DNA from: Isoetes taiwanensis
Lineage: Eukaryota > Streptophyta > Lycopodiopsida > Isoetales > Isoetaceae
Direction of reading: 5' to 3'
Length of the DNA stretch: 64,000 nt
NCBI GenBank assembly: GCA_021234155.1
Contig: JAJEKV010000011.1
Span: forward strand, 20,166,677-20,230,676
Numbering within the stretch: position 1 is the stretch's first letter; each line of letters starts with the position of its first letter. Shown in pieces: positions 31,829-44,406 of this stretch. Made by a program: the position numbers and the translations under genes. Under the pieces are notes generated by a model, which worked only from the letters and a program-made list of their open reading frames with translations, was not told where the DNA came from and did not search any database.

Positions 31829-32792
31829 TGGGGGGCCCTCCTGTGGAGTTATGGGCGACGCTGCCCCCTCGGCGGGTCATAGAGCTCAGCCGCAAATTCG
31901 CTCCCACCGCCCGTGTGATATCCCCGTAGGGCCGGGCTGGCCTTCAAGCACTCTGCGCCAAAAAGGTTCGAGGGATGAGTGTCCAAAGAGGCCGAACATC
32001 TCCCCTCGATGCCCGGCAAGGTACCTCGCCTTTGTCTCCTTCGATGGGCGCGTGTGTGGTGGCTTTAAGCGGGCACCGATCCGTATCGTGACGAGCTGCC
32101 GCTATGCCTTTACACTCCGCATCAAACCATCGGTTCACGCTGGAATGTTGCTGACCCCGAAGCGCGACGAGGGTCCAAAGCACCGCTCGGCCGCATCCCG
32201 TAATAGCCGGTCACCGGTCCTGTCTGCTGCTCTAGTGTGGAGGGCCGCAGAATTACTGGGAGGGCGTCCATGAGCATAGTCCTGTGCCTGCTCATAATCT
32301 AGTCTCAACTGAGGACGGCGAGAGGCTGGCATAGTGGGGGTTCTGGCGGCTTGCCAAGCAGGTCCAAATAAAGTGGGAGGTGATCTGAGTCGACCTCCTC
32401 ATCCCGACTGTCTGTGCCCACCCGGAAACGACTGATGAGATGCATATCTTGTGCAACTACGAGCACATAGTCCACCACACTGGACCCTCCCCCTGATTGT
32501 CCTGTCTGCATGTGCACTTGCGAGAATCGGGCCACTGTGACAGGCCATTGCAAATTATCAAGTCAAAAATACCACATAGCAGAGCAACCGGTCGCCAAAG
32601 CGAGTGACCTGGCTGTCATCCGATCCTCGTGGCCAGGTTGCTTCTGCGGGGCGTAGCTGCAGGACATCGTCAGCGAGGGGGTCAAGTCACATGGGCTGCT
32701 CTACTCCTGTCCGTGCATTGAAATCTCCAAGAAGGACGGCCCTACCCAACTGCTGGTGCTGCTGTATGTCATCATATAGATCGACATAAGGG

Positions 32793-32797
32793 TCCAT
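32793..32797. repeat. Target-site duplication TCCAT (left)
   Basis: TCCAT immediately precedes TGTGACGT, the left end of element 2. The same five bases follow its right end at 45962-45966. Confidence 0.93.
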
Positions 32798-34379
32798 TGT
32801 GACGTCCCCTACTCGTATACGGTGCACTCACCGTATACAAACAGGAGTTCTTCCCCCACACCAGCTCCATGCTGATACTGGGGCCCTCCACATATCATCG
32901 CACCGTGAACGAGTCCCAAGTGGGAAGAGTGAAGGTGTCATTCTACCCCTGTCTCCCTCGGGGCCTACCTAGTCTGAGCGTAAACATACATGTCGATGTA
33001 GCACATACATCAACATCATGTGACCATCTCGAAGGATGGTCCTCCACATATCTGCATAGACAAAGATCGAAGACATCACATAGGGGGAAACCTACCCAAG
33101 GCTCGACTCAAGGGGTGACCCGCGGCTTGGGTCTCCGTGAGTTCATTGCGGACGGAATTCATGGCAATGGATTTGGTCGCATAAGAACATGGCATAGGGT
33201 TGTCCACTCCATCCGCCCCTCCCATGCACACTTTGCGGTAGGCTGAAAAGTGTTGGGACTGGACCGTAGCCCACGGGATGCATAGCCCAGAAGGGGCTAT
33301 TCCCCGGTCTCATCCTCCCGGTTCCGATGGGGGCGGTAGGGATCACTCCCTCCGAGATCTACATGCTAACTCAAGGTGACTAGAGGGCCACCGCCCGTAT
33401 TCGATGAACCCACCGGAAAGTGTACACCACTTCACTTGGTGTCGAGCCCATGCCTTACCCGGCTCTCGGTGGTAAGCCATTAGACCTAGTCACAATGATC
33501 CCCTGTGAGGCTTTACACACCGGGGGATCGCTCAAGAGTCGACATGAGCCTCCTTCTTAGCCGGTCCCGCCCCTTCACCCACAACCGGTGTGTGGCTCTT
33601 GTACACAGTGCCGAATCTACAAAGGTGCTAGAGAGGCTACTCTAGGAGCATCAACTACAAGCTTTAGGGCCTCTACCCCCCTTCCCAATACAAGGAGTTC
33701 ACAGAGATACATCATCCAAATACATCACAGAAGAACTAAAGAACTAGATCTAATCATAGAGTTAGGTTCTTTAGTTAGTGTCCGAGATCTAAGTTCTAGA
33801 TAGCTACTATGGGCAATTTAATAGTCTAAACCCTCTCGACTCTATGACTAGAAGACGGTTTAAGCTATTAAATTGACCAAATACCTGATCCTTGAGTGGC
33901 TCCTCCCGACCGAGTTCAACCATCCTCACTGAAATGAGCGAATTCAGGGAACCCCGATGGTGCAATTAGGCAGCAGGCGTCGGGGAGGCGGGTTTTGGCT
34001 CTGGGGCAGCCAAAACCCAGCTCTAAAACCCTAAGGACGAAAAACTAGCAAGCTAGGGTTTTCCTACCCTAAATAGACATGGGGTTTAGGCTAGGGTTTC
34101 CAATTACCCAATTTGGCATGTGGGATAATTGGAAAGGCCCCACTTGCCTTTAATGGCTAGGTGGCAAAAATATGCCAACATGGAAAGGTGTGCCCTCATT
34201 AATGTGCACATGTGCACATTAATAATATATGAACACTCCTAGCAAGTTGCCCCTAGGGCTACTTACACGCTATCCGCTTGGCATTACACGCTTGGCTTGA
34301 GTGGCGCGGTAATGCTGCGTGACGGCAAAGACAAAGATAATGCCCCGGGACCGTTATCACGCGTCTTTGGAACGCCACA
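32798..34379 (-). repeat. Element 2 3' LTR (1582 bp)
   Basis: It starts TGTGACGTCCCC and ends AACGCCACA on the plus strand. It pairs with 44407-45961. A 240-bp AT-rich part (34040-34260 versus 45610-45850) looks identical, while differences elsewhere sit at C/G-rich spots. Confidence 0.93.
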
Positions 34380-34391
34380 TTCTCCCCTTAA
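34380..34391 (-). promoter_or_regulatory. Element 2 polypurine tract
   Basis: On the minus strand TTAAGGGGAGAA abuts TGTGGCGTT, the start of the 3' LTR. It primes plus-strand DNA synthesis. Confidence 0.85.
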
Positions 34392-35225
34392 TTGAAATGA
34401 TGTCGTCCCGCAAGATCGCGGGTCTCCCCACCTTGGGATCTTCCTAACCTGCAACCTGCAATCAACGTTATCTCTACAATATAATATTTATACATTTATC
34501 ACGATTACCCTAAGGTAATTACTTTTAGAACATTATTACGTCATTATATTATGGAATACTTATCAATTCATAACACCATTAACAAGTTATTCACTATCTT
34601 AAGTTAGACAAAATTTCAACATTTCATATCTATAATTATTGTCCGAGGTACTCTTCATTCCTTGCAACACATTCCAACAAAACTTGTGTTGCAAGTCTTC
34701 GTAGCTCGACCTCCTTGCCCTCCGGAGCGCTCTACTGGCCTGCAGGTCGACACTACGTTAGTACCGTTTTAATTATTTAATAAATTTTGGTTATATGGTG
34801 ACCACCCCACCTATCTACATGAATGCATGGCTAATCTCCCGGCGTAGGAAGAGGATGAATCTTCCATAATGGCCGTGGAGACAGCGCCTATATGCCTATA
34901 TGCCACTCATGCCTACACCTCTAGTTGCCCAGCGTGGAGGATATCCTTCTCGCGTGGGGGCGTGAAGGATGGATTCCTCCTATCAAAGCATATATGGGGC
35001 TAAAGGTGCTTTCCCTATCAATGCATTCCTTAATGACCTCTTTTCTCTCGAGGTCGTCTCCTTCCGTGGGACAGTAGACTTTCTAATCTACCTTCCACTT
35101 TCGCCCAAAACGCGGTCATGCCTACGTTGACATTACACCACGCCCTAGAGATCACCGTAGTGGTCTCATCATCGAACAACGCATGCGATCCATACCAAGC
35201 ATAGGTTGCATGCGTGGAGATTAAT
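34392..35225 (-). other. Element 2 3' untranslated region
   Basis: AT-rich sequence between chromodomain and PPT. It matches the element 1 3' region in patches such as GGTGGGGTGGT...ACTAACGTAGTG and a TTGCAGGTTGCAGG tail. No ORF is supported. Confidence 0.6.
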
Positions 35226-38200
35226 CTATACAAGAATTAACCTCGCCGTCGACATGCCCGAGCCGATTTCTTCGGAGATGACCTTGCCGTCCCATTGCTC
35301 CATAAACTGTGGGTACTGCTTTACCAAATCCTTCTTAAGTACCCACGTGGCGTCTTCCACTGGCAAGTGTTTCCACTTGACCAAGTATTGGAGGAACTCC
35401 GACCTCCTTGTCTTCTTGAAAGCTTTATCAAGAATCATTTCTGGAACTATTTCCAGCTGCTCCTCCGTCATTTCCAACAACGTTGGAGTGTCCAAAACTT
35501 CGCCCGGATTTGGAGTATGCTTCTTCAACAAACTCACGTGGAAGACCTTATGAATCTTTAGGTGTCTTTGGCAATTCTAACTTGTAGGATTGATTACCTA
35601 CTCTCTTGATTATTCTGAAGGGTCCAGCCCACCTTGGAGCAAGCTTCTTGCAATTGCCAATTCTGAGCTTCGCCTGCTTCACCTTTATCTTGAGCCATAC
35701 ATCATCTCCAACTTTGAACTCTCTCGACCGCTCGATGCTTGTCGGCGATGCTCTTCGACGACTTCTTGTCGCTAGCGATAACCTCGAACTTCTTCCACGA
35801 AGCCGCTGCATCGCCAACATCTGGCTGCGAAACTTCTACTTTTGACACGGGGTTGTGCCAAATGTCCGGAGTTAGGCACTGATAGCCATAATTGATCATA
35901 AATGGCGACATTTGGGACGATTCACCTTGGTGCTATTGTATGCAAACTCCACCAAGTGAATGAATTCTTCCCACATACTTTGCTTATTCCAGACATAGTT
36001 TCGTAGCATGTCTTCTAAGATCCTGTTGGTCCGCTCCGTTTGGCCATCCGTCTGAGGATGATACGGCGATGCTCATGGATAGCTTGGTCTCAGATAAAAT
36101 TAGCAAAGAGGTCTTGCCAAAGGCACTCATGAACTTCGGATCCCCTGTCGGAGATAATCTCCCTTGGCATGCCATGAAGCCCGAAGATCTCTTTGGTGAA
36201 GAGCTTTCTTTGTATCCATAGGCTGTATCGTGGTCCCGCAAGGCACAAAATGTGCCATCTTTGACAACTTGTAGACCACTACCATCAAGGCATCCTTGCC
36301 TCTCATGTTCTTGGGAGTCCCGTGATGAAGTCCATGCTTGATTACCTCCCACTTAGCGTTTGGCACCGCTAATGGCTCTAATGCCCCCGAATTGAAGGCG
36401 CTCTCCGTCTGGCGGCATAGCTGATATTCCTTGATGTAGCGAGCTATTTGCTTCTTCATTCTGGCCAATAATAGGCTGCTTTGCGCGCTTTGAAATATGT
36501 TTTCATGAATCCCGCATGGCCGCCTATTGGGGGTTGTTGTGCGTCATGGAGGATCAACTTCCTTACACCCGATGATTCGGTCGCACAACTTGTTCTTATG
36601 GTATAACAGGTTGCCTTCCTTCTTATAATGCTTGAAGGCCTCCCCGCTCTTTATCTGTTCTAGCCTCCTTAGAGAGGCTTGCCCATACTTCCACGAAATC
36701 CACATCCATTGGCAAGGACTCTTCAATCTTCTTACCAAAGTCGCCGGAGGCGCCGAAATTGCATTGCAATGCACTCTAGTTGTCGGGGATGCCTTGAAAG
36801 CGCATCGCTACCACATTGAGCTTCCACGGCTTGTAGACTATATCAAAGTCATATTCTTGAGGAACTCCATCCATCTCCGCCGCCTCCAGTTGAGGTGTGG
36901 TTGCGTGAATACATATTGGAGGCTCTCGATGGTGGTATCAATTGGAACTTCCTTCCCAAGAGATAGTGCCTCCATATTCTTAATGCCCCGACAACCGCAA
37001 GCAATTCACGGTGCGTCGCGTTGGGTGGCGCGTCTCGGCGTCGTTCATCTTTACTGGAATCATACGCTACCACACGCTCCTCTTGCATAAGCACTTTGCA
37101 CAGAGCTATCTTACTGCATCTGTTGCTACAAGCTTATCTTTCTCCCGGGTCCGGCAAGGTCAAGGCGGAAATGTCGTCGAGCTTCTTTCAACAATTCAAA
37201 CCCCTTTTGGGCTTTCTTGTGCCAATGCTCTACCCAATCTTTCACCTTCTCTCGCCTCGTCAGTCTCGGAATCCGGGCTGCTATCTTAGCAAAGTTCTTC
37301 ACGAACTTCCTGTAGTACCCCGCTAGACCGAGAAAACTTCTGACCTCGTGCACATTCTTGGCGGCGGCCAGCGAATCACCTGCTTCAATCTTGGCGGGGT
37401 CCGCCGAGATGCCTTCCCCGAGATCACATGACCAAGGTATTCCACCTTCTCTGTTGCGAAGTGGCACTTCGACAACTTGGCGTACAACTGGTGCCTCCTC
37501 AACTTCTCTAGCACCCTTCTCAAGTGTTGCACGTGCTCTTCAAGGGATCTGCTATACACCAAAATGTCATCAAAGAAAACAATCACAAAGGTGTCCAGGA
37601 ACTCCCTGAAGATATCGTTCATGAGCCTCATGAACGTTGCGGGGGCATTTGATAAGCCGAAAGGCATCACTGTGAACTCATAATGCCCATACCAAGCCCC
37701 GAAGGCGGTCTTGTGGATATCCTCCTCCTTTATCCGGATCGATGGTAACCCGACCTTAAGTCGATTTTGAGAAGATCTTTGCTCCTTGAAGGCGATCCAT
37801 CAAGTCGTCGATCTTGAAGCGCATACTTGTTCTTAATGGTGTGCTTATTCAACTGTCTATAGTCTATGCACATCCTCAAAGATCCATCCTTCTTCTTGAC
37901 AAAAAGAATGGGCGCTCCAAACGGCGAGACACTAGGTCTAATGAAACCTAGGTCGAGCAGCGGCCTCGCTGCTTCTTTAGCTCCGACAACTCCTGCGTTG
38001 TCATTCTATATGGAGCCTTGCTTGTCGGTTTTGTTCCCGGTTCGAGTGCTATCTCGCACTCGACTCCCCTATAAGGAGGGAGCTGCTTGATCTCATCTGG
38101 AAAGAGATCGTGGAACTCCGTGATCAACTTAGCTATTTGCCTCGGCAACTTGCTTTGAGCATCTTGTCTTCTTTGCTTCCTTCCAATTCCGCTCACTAAT

Positions 38201-38650
38201 CTCAAGCTTGAAGATGTATGCTACCCCGCTCACTCTTGATGCACTTGAACAGTAGTTTAGAAGACATACACCGCATGATGGGGACAACTTCTTTACAATT
38301 ATCTCAATGATCTTGCCGTCCGGGTGTTGGGAAGGTCACCTTCCGCTTTCCACAATCAATAATGGCCCCGCTGGTCCAAGGTACTCCATACCTATTATCA
38401 AGTCGTACTTGCCAATGCCCATTACTTCGCCCCATCACGGATCTTAATCCCCGCAAGTCGATGTCAAAGTTGATTCTTTTTACCTGCCGTGCGCGCTCTT
38501 TGCTCCACTTGCTAAGACAACGGGCCTTGGCTTTGACTTTAATGGTTTCAACTTCAACATTTGAACCATTACGGGAGATGCAAAGTTATGGCTACTTCCC
38601 GATCTATCGGGACTATAAATGACTTGGCCTTGGCCTTTCCCATTCGTGGA
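35226..38650 (-). pseudogene. Element 2 pol (protease to chromodomain)
   Basis: The order matches element 1. RT/protease boundary: [29 protein letters not shown] (about 38100). [27 protein letters not shown] and FFDDILVYSRSLEEH (37670-37540). RNase H: ERVVAYDSS (about 37080). Integrase zinc finger and core: YQLCRQTE and [14 protein letters not shown] (36470-36200). GPY/F: WAGPFRIIKRVGNQSYKL. Chromodomain: FLQYLVKWKHLPVEDATWVLKKD (35226-35537). At least eight frameshifts interrupt it. Confidence 0.9.
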
Positions 38651-38779
38651 AATTACTTTATCTTGGCTCTCTGCTTGCTCTGTATCTATTGCGGCAAAGA
38701 TATGACACTCACCGGAGATGTAGTCGCGGGCCTCCCTCGCCGTCGTCGTCCCGAGTCAAAGTGTCCCAATCTCCCAACT

Positions 38780-40039
38780 TTCGCTAAGGGCCGCACTCAT
38801 GACATATGGGCAGTTCATTTGTTCTATGGCTCGGCTGGAAACACACAAAGCAAAGGCGCTTTTCTATGCCTCCTGTCTCTTTTCCTTGGGCATGGCTGCA
38901 GAAAGGATCGCCTTTGCTTTGGAGTAGTTTGACCCTTCTGTTTGTCTTTGAAAGACACTGCTTCTTCTCCTGCTTGCTTCCCTTGATTGCCACTATATGG
39001 GGCTCACGGCTGGTCTTGGGTTTGTTCTTTCTCGCTGAAATCTTTCTGTGCCTTGCCTTTATCTTGGTAATGCTGTGCCTCTCGCCCACTATTAAGGTCC
39101 CGTTTCCTTGCAAGCTTATTGCCTTGGACTCCGCTTCCGATCTTGTTCTCGGGTTTTATTGCCCGCTTACAAAACTGCGGATCTCCTCATTCGGACCTTC
39201 AATGTAGCTTTCCTTTGCGTGCTTCTCTCCTAACTTTGGCACATATAGCCTTAGCCTCATAAATTCCTCTGTGTATTTGTCAGATGACTTGTTGCCTTCT
39301 TTGCAACTGTGTAAACTAGCGCATCATCTTGGACTTGTGCTCTCTTGGGACGTAATGGCGGCAGAAGGCTTTAGCAAACTTCTTGAACCTGCAAGCATCC
39401 CCAGCTTGAAAGCCATGAGCCTTGGCATAGCCCTTCCACCAAATCGTCTTTGCTCCCTTCAGGTTATTTGTTGCCACCCGCCTTTATCCTTATCCTTCAT
39501 ACCATAGGCATTGCGTGTTCGGCTCATCTCGTCAAGCCAAGCCTCGCCTCCATGCGACGCGTTCTCTTTGAGAATTGCTCGAGCTTCTGGCCTTCCAAAC
39601 ATTTCCCAATCACGAGTCTACTTTCTTACGGTAGTCGGAGGTTCTTGTGTCCCTTTTGTGGTCCCTCCGGGTGGTTCCTCGCCTTTAGATGCGCTTTCGG
39701 ACTTGGTTCCTACTCTTCTTCTTCCTCCCGAATCAGTCCGAATCGGCGACTTGAGTCGGGGAGGAGTCCGAGCTGGGGACCTTCCTCTCTTGCTCCTCTT
39801 CTTGTCTCTACTTGTTCTCCGAGCTGATGCTTGCGGCGGTTGGCGTTACCACCGAACACGCTCACTGCGTGCGGCTAGCAAGGCCTTTATCTGTTCGAGG
39901 TCCGTCCTCATTTGCGATATTTCTTCTTACGAGTCATTTGTCCAAACTCTTCAAGCGGGTTCCTTGCGGGCGTGGCTGGGGCGGGCTCTCGTTCCCCAGT
40001 AAGTTCCGCGGTGTCGTTCTCTGGCGCTCGGGCCTCTAG
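38780..40039 (-). pseudogene. Element 2 gag with CCHC knuckle
   Basis: The frame opens after TTGTGTATGCAG (40051-40040), giving EARAPENDTAEL... and later QMRTDLEQIKALL, which aligns with the start of element 1 gag. The capsid core is WWKGYAKAHGFQAGD...FKKFAKAFCRHYVPREH (about 39460-39320). A zinc knuckle CFVCFQPSH lies near 38860, with the first Cys pair kept, unlike element 1. Several frameshifts. Confidence 0.82.
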
Positions 40040-40306
40040 CTGCATACACAAGTGGTTCATATCTACATGGTTAGTTTTCCTTGCTTTCTTGCATTATTTA
40101 TGTTTGTTGGCATGGTTGAGGGGACACAAAATATATCAACAAAACATTTATAGTGCAAGAGAATGTTATATTTATATTTTATATTACACTAATACAAGAA
40201 CTTGCAACTACGCTAATCACTTACATTGATCTTGCCAAGATGGATTATCCTCCAAGAACTTTTCACTTGGGCTGTTCCCCTTTGAATGGCCCAAGTTCCT
40301 AGAACA

Positions 40307-41764
40307 TTAGTTGGAGATCCACCACAGTAATGCTCTTGCTAAATCTTCTATTACTGCGGTGGGGAGGTATAGGCTTTGCATCAGCTTGCGGTCTTGCTGC
40401 GCTTTTGTAGGTATGGCGAAGTCGAAGGCGTCGAGTGCTACAGCTCTTTTCACGAGGATTGCATACTTTCGGTGTTAAGGGGGTAGCCGTGCATGCCGGC
40501 CGAATCCTGAGAGTGCAATCGCAGCGATACTCCTTCCTGCGCCTGCAGGGGTGAACTTGCGGTGGATAACAGCTATTCTTTCATCCATCGGCAATGGCGG
40601 GGTAATAAGCGTAATGACACATCGTTGCGAGATGGGTCCTCGGCTACTTTCGGTATCCAGCTCGGTTATGCGCTTCGAAATCATCAACCTCCACCGTGGT
40701 GAGCTCCATAGTCTCGGCATTCTTTGAAGCCCTCCCGAGGGTTAGTCGCTTTGTCCTATCAGGGAGGTCTTTGGGATGAGCTTTCGTTAGGATGTTTGAG
40801 GTCGCATAAGCGGATCCCCATGTTCTGGAGAGCAAGGAACTCTTCCTCCGTCGGTAGCTTGTTCTCGACCTTATGCGCCTCCATGATCTGCCTGATGTTC
40901 TTTGTAGGCTTGGATGCCGGAGGAGTAAACTCTCCGATGTAAGTGTCGGCTTCCCTTACTTGGAAGTCGGACTCTCCTCGGACGATGAAGTCGTCCAAGT
41001 CCGTTCTTCCGGGTTAGTGCGGCAACTCTTGGTCGGTACTCCCTTTCCCACGCACTCCGGGAGGTTTTGAATGTAAGCTTAGGAGCGAGAAACTCCTCAC
41101 CTTCCGATTATAATGGGAGCTAGGCTTGTGATGCCTAACCCGAGGGGTGGCGACTCGAGAGAGTCTTAGCGGCTTCTTCGAAGTCTGCCACTCTGCTCCG
41201 CTTGCCGCGCTCCTCCCTAGGTCGAGGCTCGACATCGTCTTCCTCCTCCTCGATTCTCGCTCATCCGAGTCTTCTTCCTTCCCTTCCCTGCTCTGTTCAT
41301 ATTGTGTGAGGAGCCGGTTGTTCTTGCTATGGCTAATGGATCCACGCCCATGGGGGGGGGAATAGAGGTTTCCCCACTATGTTCTCGCGACGGTGGGTGA
41401 GAAAGATTGCCGTGGGCGTGTTGAAAGAAAGTACTTGGTCCCGTTGGCCGCTTAGGACCATTGGCTCGGGTGTGCGGTGCGCTTTGTTTGTGAGGTATTT
41501 GGCGATGTTAGGGACATCGTCTAATCTTTTCCTCAGGAGGGGCTGTCTAGGAACAAAATATCCTACACAAGGGGGAGTTGCACTAGCTACCGGTTCTACC
41601 CTAGCTTGGAACTTCGATCAAGACTCTACTATAAAATTTGGGGTCGCGTGCAAGGTTGCTTGGGCGTCTACCTCCTTCCTGAAAATCTGGAAGATTTGGT
41701 GACGCCGTCGGCCTCGGAAATGGCCGGCCGGCTGGCTATCATCTCCGGAAATCGAAGTTGCCAT
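40307..41764 (-). pseudogene. Element 2 ORF X homologue
   Basis: The likely ATG is at 41764 and a stop at 40309-40307. Matching blocks to element 1 ORF X are IRQIMEAHKVENKLPTEEEF (versus IREIYRQQEPIISEEEF), IAAIALSGFGRHA (versus LLIALSGFGQHS) and KYAILVKRAVALDAFDFA (versus IILFNRAVALHCLDFA). The reading shifts frame several times. Divergence is substantial, so this is a conserved family protein rather than a recent duplicate. Confidence 0.8.
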
Positions 41765-41877
41765 TGATTAATTGCGGAAAGAAGGTAACAAATGGTTGCA
41801 AGAGCGCCTCAGGGAGTTAGGAAATCGGCTAGAAGGGCAGGAGCAGATTTGTAGGGTGCTATGTGAGAAGTGACGGG

Positions 41878-41888
41878 TCTATTTATAG
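41878..41888 (-). promoter_or_regulatory. TATA box of element 2 ORF X
   Basis: Minus strand CTATAAATAGA, about 115 bp upstream of the ATG at 41764. The corresponding site in element 1 is at 18848. Confidence 0.6.
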
Positions 41889-42482
41889 AAAAGGGAAACC
41901 CTAATTTTTGGATGACTTGAAAATTTCCTAGGATTGGGTAATTCTAACTTATCTGAGGTCAAAATAGGAGTTTGAGGACTATAGGAGATGCTTGAACAAG
42001 GCTAGGTTACCTAAAAGATGCTATCACAATGGGTTGAAGGTGACTTTGACAAGTCCCGGTGAAGAATTGGTAAGAGGTCTCACGCTTTACCGCTTCAATC
42101 CTAACTTATTGTTTTGCGACGAGGCGCGAGCTGTGAGACATCAGTCCCATTTTAATCAAAGATGTCCAACTTGGGTAAACTAATGGTGTAAGGGTGATGG
42201 GCTCATCAAATTAGGCAGAATCGACCCCTTATTTGGTCAATTTGGAGCTGTTTTGGTCAAGCATGGGCGAGGTCTCACGACTTAGCCTAAGCTTCAATCC
42301 TAACTTTTTTGTTTTGTGACGTAGGCGCTATGAGACATCATGTCTCGGCTCCCCAAATGTCCTATTTCACTGAAATAAAAGCTAAAACTTATTAATTTGC
42401 TCTAATTACTCAAGTTTATGTCATCAAGGTAGACAAAATTGCTCTATATTACAAAATTTTTAATTATTTACAACAAAAGTTT

Positions 42483-43734
42483 CTAAGGCGTTCCCCTTAA
42501 TGCGGTCGCAAGACTCATGTCTTGTCGCATCAAGGTTACCAGCTTAGGCGTGGATAGTGCAGTTTGTTGAATCTTCAAAATGTTGCACTATCTTTGCCTC
42601 AGCCGCCTCTTGCATTGCCGGCCGGCGCCCCCGTGACTCTAAAGTCCGTTCTATAGGCACGCATAACTTCACGCACCAACCGAGCGAAGGGGGGCACGGG
42701 GATTAGGAGACCCGAAGGCTGCGTTGGAAGTGTCTAATCTCCCTTAACGCTCTTCTCTCCACCTCCTTCCTATCCGCTTTCTTCTGGGTGGCGGCTTGGG
42801 AACCTTGGGGCCGGTGGTGGCGGTCTTAGGGTTCTTTGCTTGCCGTTGGTCGCCCTCCCTCGATGAACTTAACTCTGTTTTCTTCATAATATTTGTTATA
42901 GGCCTCCCATTTCTTCATGTAGGCCTCGTGCTCTCTCATCTTCCTCTCATAAATCTTCACCACAGCCGGTGGCGTAGGCTTCCCGGGCGGTCGTGGTTGT
43001 TCTTTCTATCCCATGCCGGGTATTGAGGGGGCTTACGCACTTGGTCTTGGTGGGATTGCTCGGTAGCCCGTTGCTTTCGGGTACTTCACGCTTTCGTCGC
43101 TGGGTGCTTGGAAGAACTCCCACCTGCGGCGTTAGGGTTGAAGTCTTCATCGGAAGAGTCGTCCGGAAGGGTTTGGGGGTTCGTCGGGGTTGCCGCTCCT
43201 TGATAATAATGTTGGGGTTGGCCTCTTCCTTGGCGGGCGGTCCTTTGTTCTCCTTCACGCCCGACCCGCGAACTTCCCTTTAAACTTCTTCTTTTCTTCT
43301 GCGCCTTTTGTTCCTCCTCCTTCCTTTTCCTCTTTTGTCTTCCCTTCTCTTACTGCCGTATTTCGTACTTCACGATGAACCTTCTAAGATTACGCTATCT
43401 CCCGGCTCCGGACACATCACCTGCTCATCACTTTCGAGGATTTCCGTGGAGTCGCGTCTGAATGGTACGCTTGTTCTGGCTTTGGATCTCCCGCTCTATT
43501 TCTTCGTTACACCTCCCTCGTCTCTTAGTCCATGGAGTTGGTGATGTGGCCTCGTCCTCCTCCACTGGCGGTTGAAGACGCTCGATCAAATGGGAGGTGT
43601 CTTCCTCTTCGTCCGTGAGCGACCCCCTCTTGCGAGCCTCTCACGAAGCATCTTAGAATGATCTACGCCTCGGTGGCGCTGGTGGTTTCGCTTTAGGCGG
43701 CAACTTCCTTATGCGATGCTTTTGGTTGGGCCAT
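42483..43734 (-). pseudogene. Element 2 histone H3-like protein, frameshifted
   Basis: From ATG 43734 the tail reads MAQPKAS, then in another frame RIRKLPPKAKPPAPPRRR. It is basic like an H3 tail but does not keep ARTKQT. The linker (42955-42860) is VVKIYERKMREHEAYMKKW, then EAYNKYYEENR, then FIEGGRP, clearly homologous to the element 1 linker. The histone fold follows in pieces: REIRHFQ (about 42741), LVREVMRAYRTDFRV (about 42690-42645), AMQEAAEAKIVQHFEDSTNCTIHA (about 42615-42545) and VTLMRQDMSLATALRGTP, then stop. At least three shifts break it. The pattern matches H3 helices 1-3 in order. Confidence 0.82.
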
Positions 43735-43834
43735 GTTTTTTACGGATCGTCAATCGGATAAAAGCGTAGAAAGATCGCCTAAGTTGGGAAGAGCGGATTT
43801 CTAGGGCTTGGGCGAAAAAATGAGGGGTTCTACA

Positions 43835-43845
43835 TCTATTTATAG
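43835..43845 (-). promoter_or_regulatory. TATA box of element 2 H3-like ORF
   Basis: Minus strand CTATAAATAGA, about 105 bp upstream of the ATG at 43734, nearly identical in sequence and spacing to the ORF X TATA box at 41878-41888. Confidence 0.6.
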
Positions 43846-44393
43846 CTTGGGGAATTTTAGGTCAAAACTCAAGTTGCTCACGTTTAACATGCTAAGGCAC
43901 CAATTTATCTAAAACTTATACTTATTTCAGACTTTTTCTACCCATTGGTCTCTGACTTAGCCTCGTTCCAATACTAATGTTTAGTTTTGCGACCAGGTAG
44001 CGGTATGAGATCTCATACATTCTAGGGTTTTAGGTAATCAAAACATGCTATTCTAACTAATTCCTACCTTAGAATTAGCCTTACCACCTTAGTTTTCTCA
44101 AATTCATCATGTTTTGGTGTTCTTGACTTCGATGTCTCATAGCTTGCGCCTCGCTTCAAAACAAAAAGTTAGTTTTTAGACCAGGTAGCGAAATAGAGAG
44201 ACCACCTCACTGGAAAATTTTGGCTCGTTCTTTTTTTTAATCTTGTTAAATTCCAATTCACTTAATTGTTACTAGCTTAGCATAACTACAAAGGTGAGAA
44301 AAAATTTTCCCACTTTTGAGGCTTGAGGATCCTATCAAGTTAGTACTATTGGGAACATGGTCGATTGCTTTGCTCTTGGTCTCCAAGAACATT

Positions 44394-44404
44394 GCTCGAT
44401 ACCA
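44394..44404 (-). promoter_or_regulatory. Element 2 primer-binding site
   Basis: Minus strand TGGTATCGAGC just inside the 5' LTR, followed by AATGTTCTTGG. It is the initiator tRNA-Met PBS (TGGTATCAGAGC) with one base missing; the same following phrase occurs in element 1. Confidence 0.85.
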
Positions 44405-44406
44405 AC

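Larger units (their letters stand above)
29780..32797 (-). mobile_element. LINE 2, 3' part (EN end, RT, C-terminus)
   Basis: The 3' portion of a minus-strand LINE interrupted at 32797 by element 2. EN remnants: AVLLGDFNARTG (about 32745) and VVDYVLVVAQDMH...DSDHLPLYL (32305-32470). RT blocks: LTNGKAADLDGMQAELLKWAG, PIHKAGDPHCPANYRTI and TQAGFRPRRSTIDHIF (31364-31828), then YKYLGVEFL (30900). A C-terminal Cys/His region is at about 30000-30200. Every segment is in a different frame because of small indels. Confidence 0.85.
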
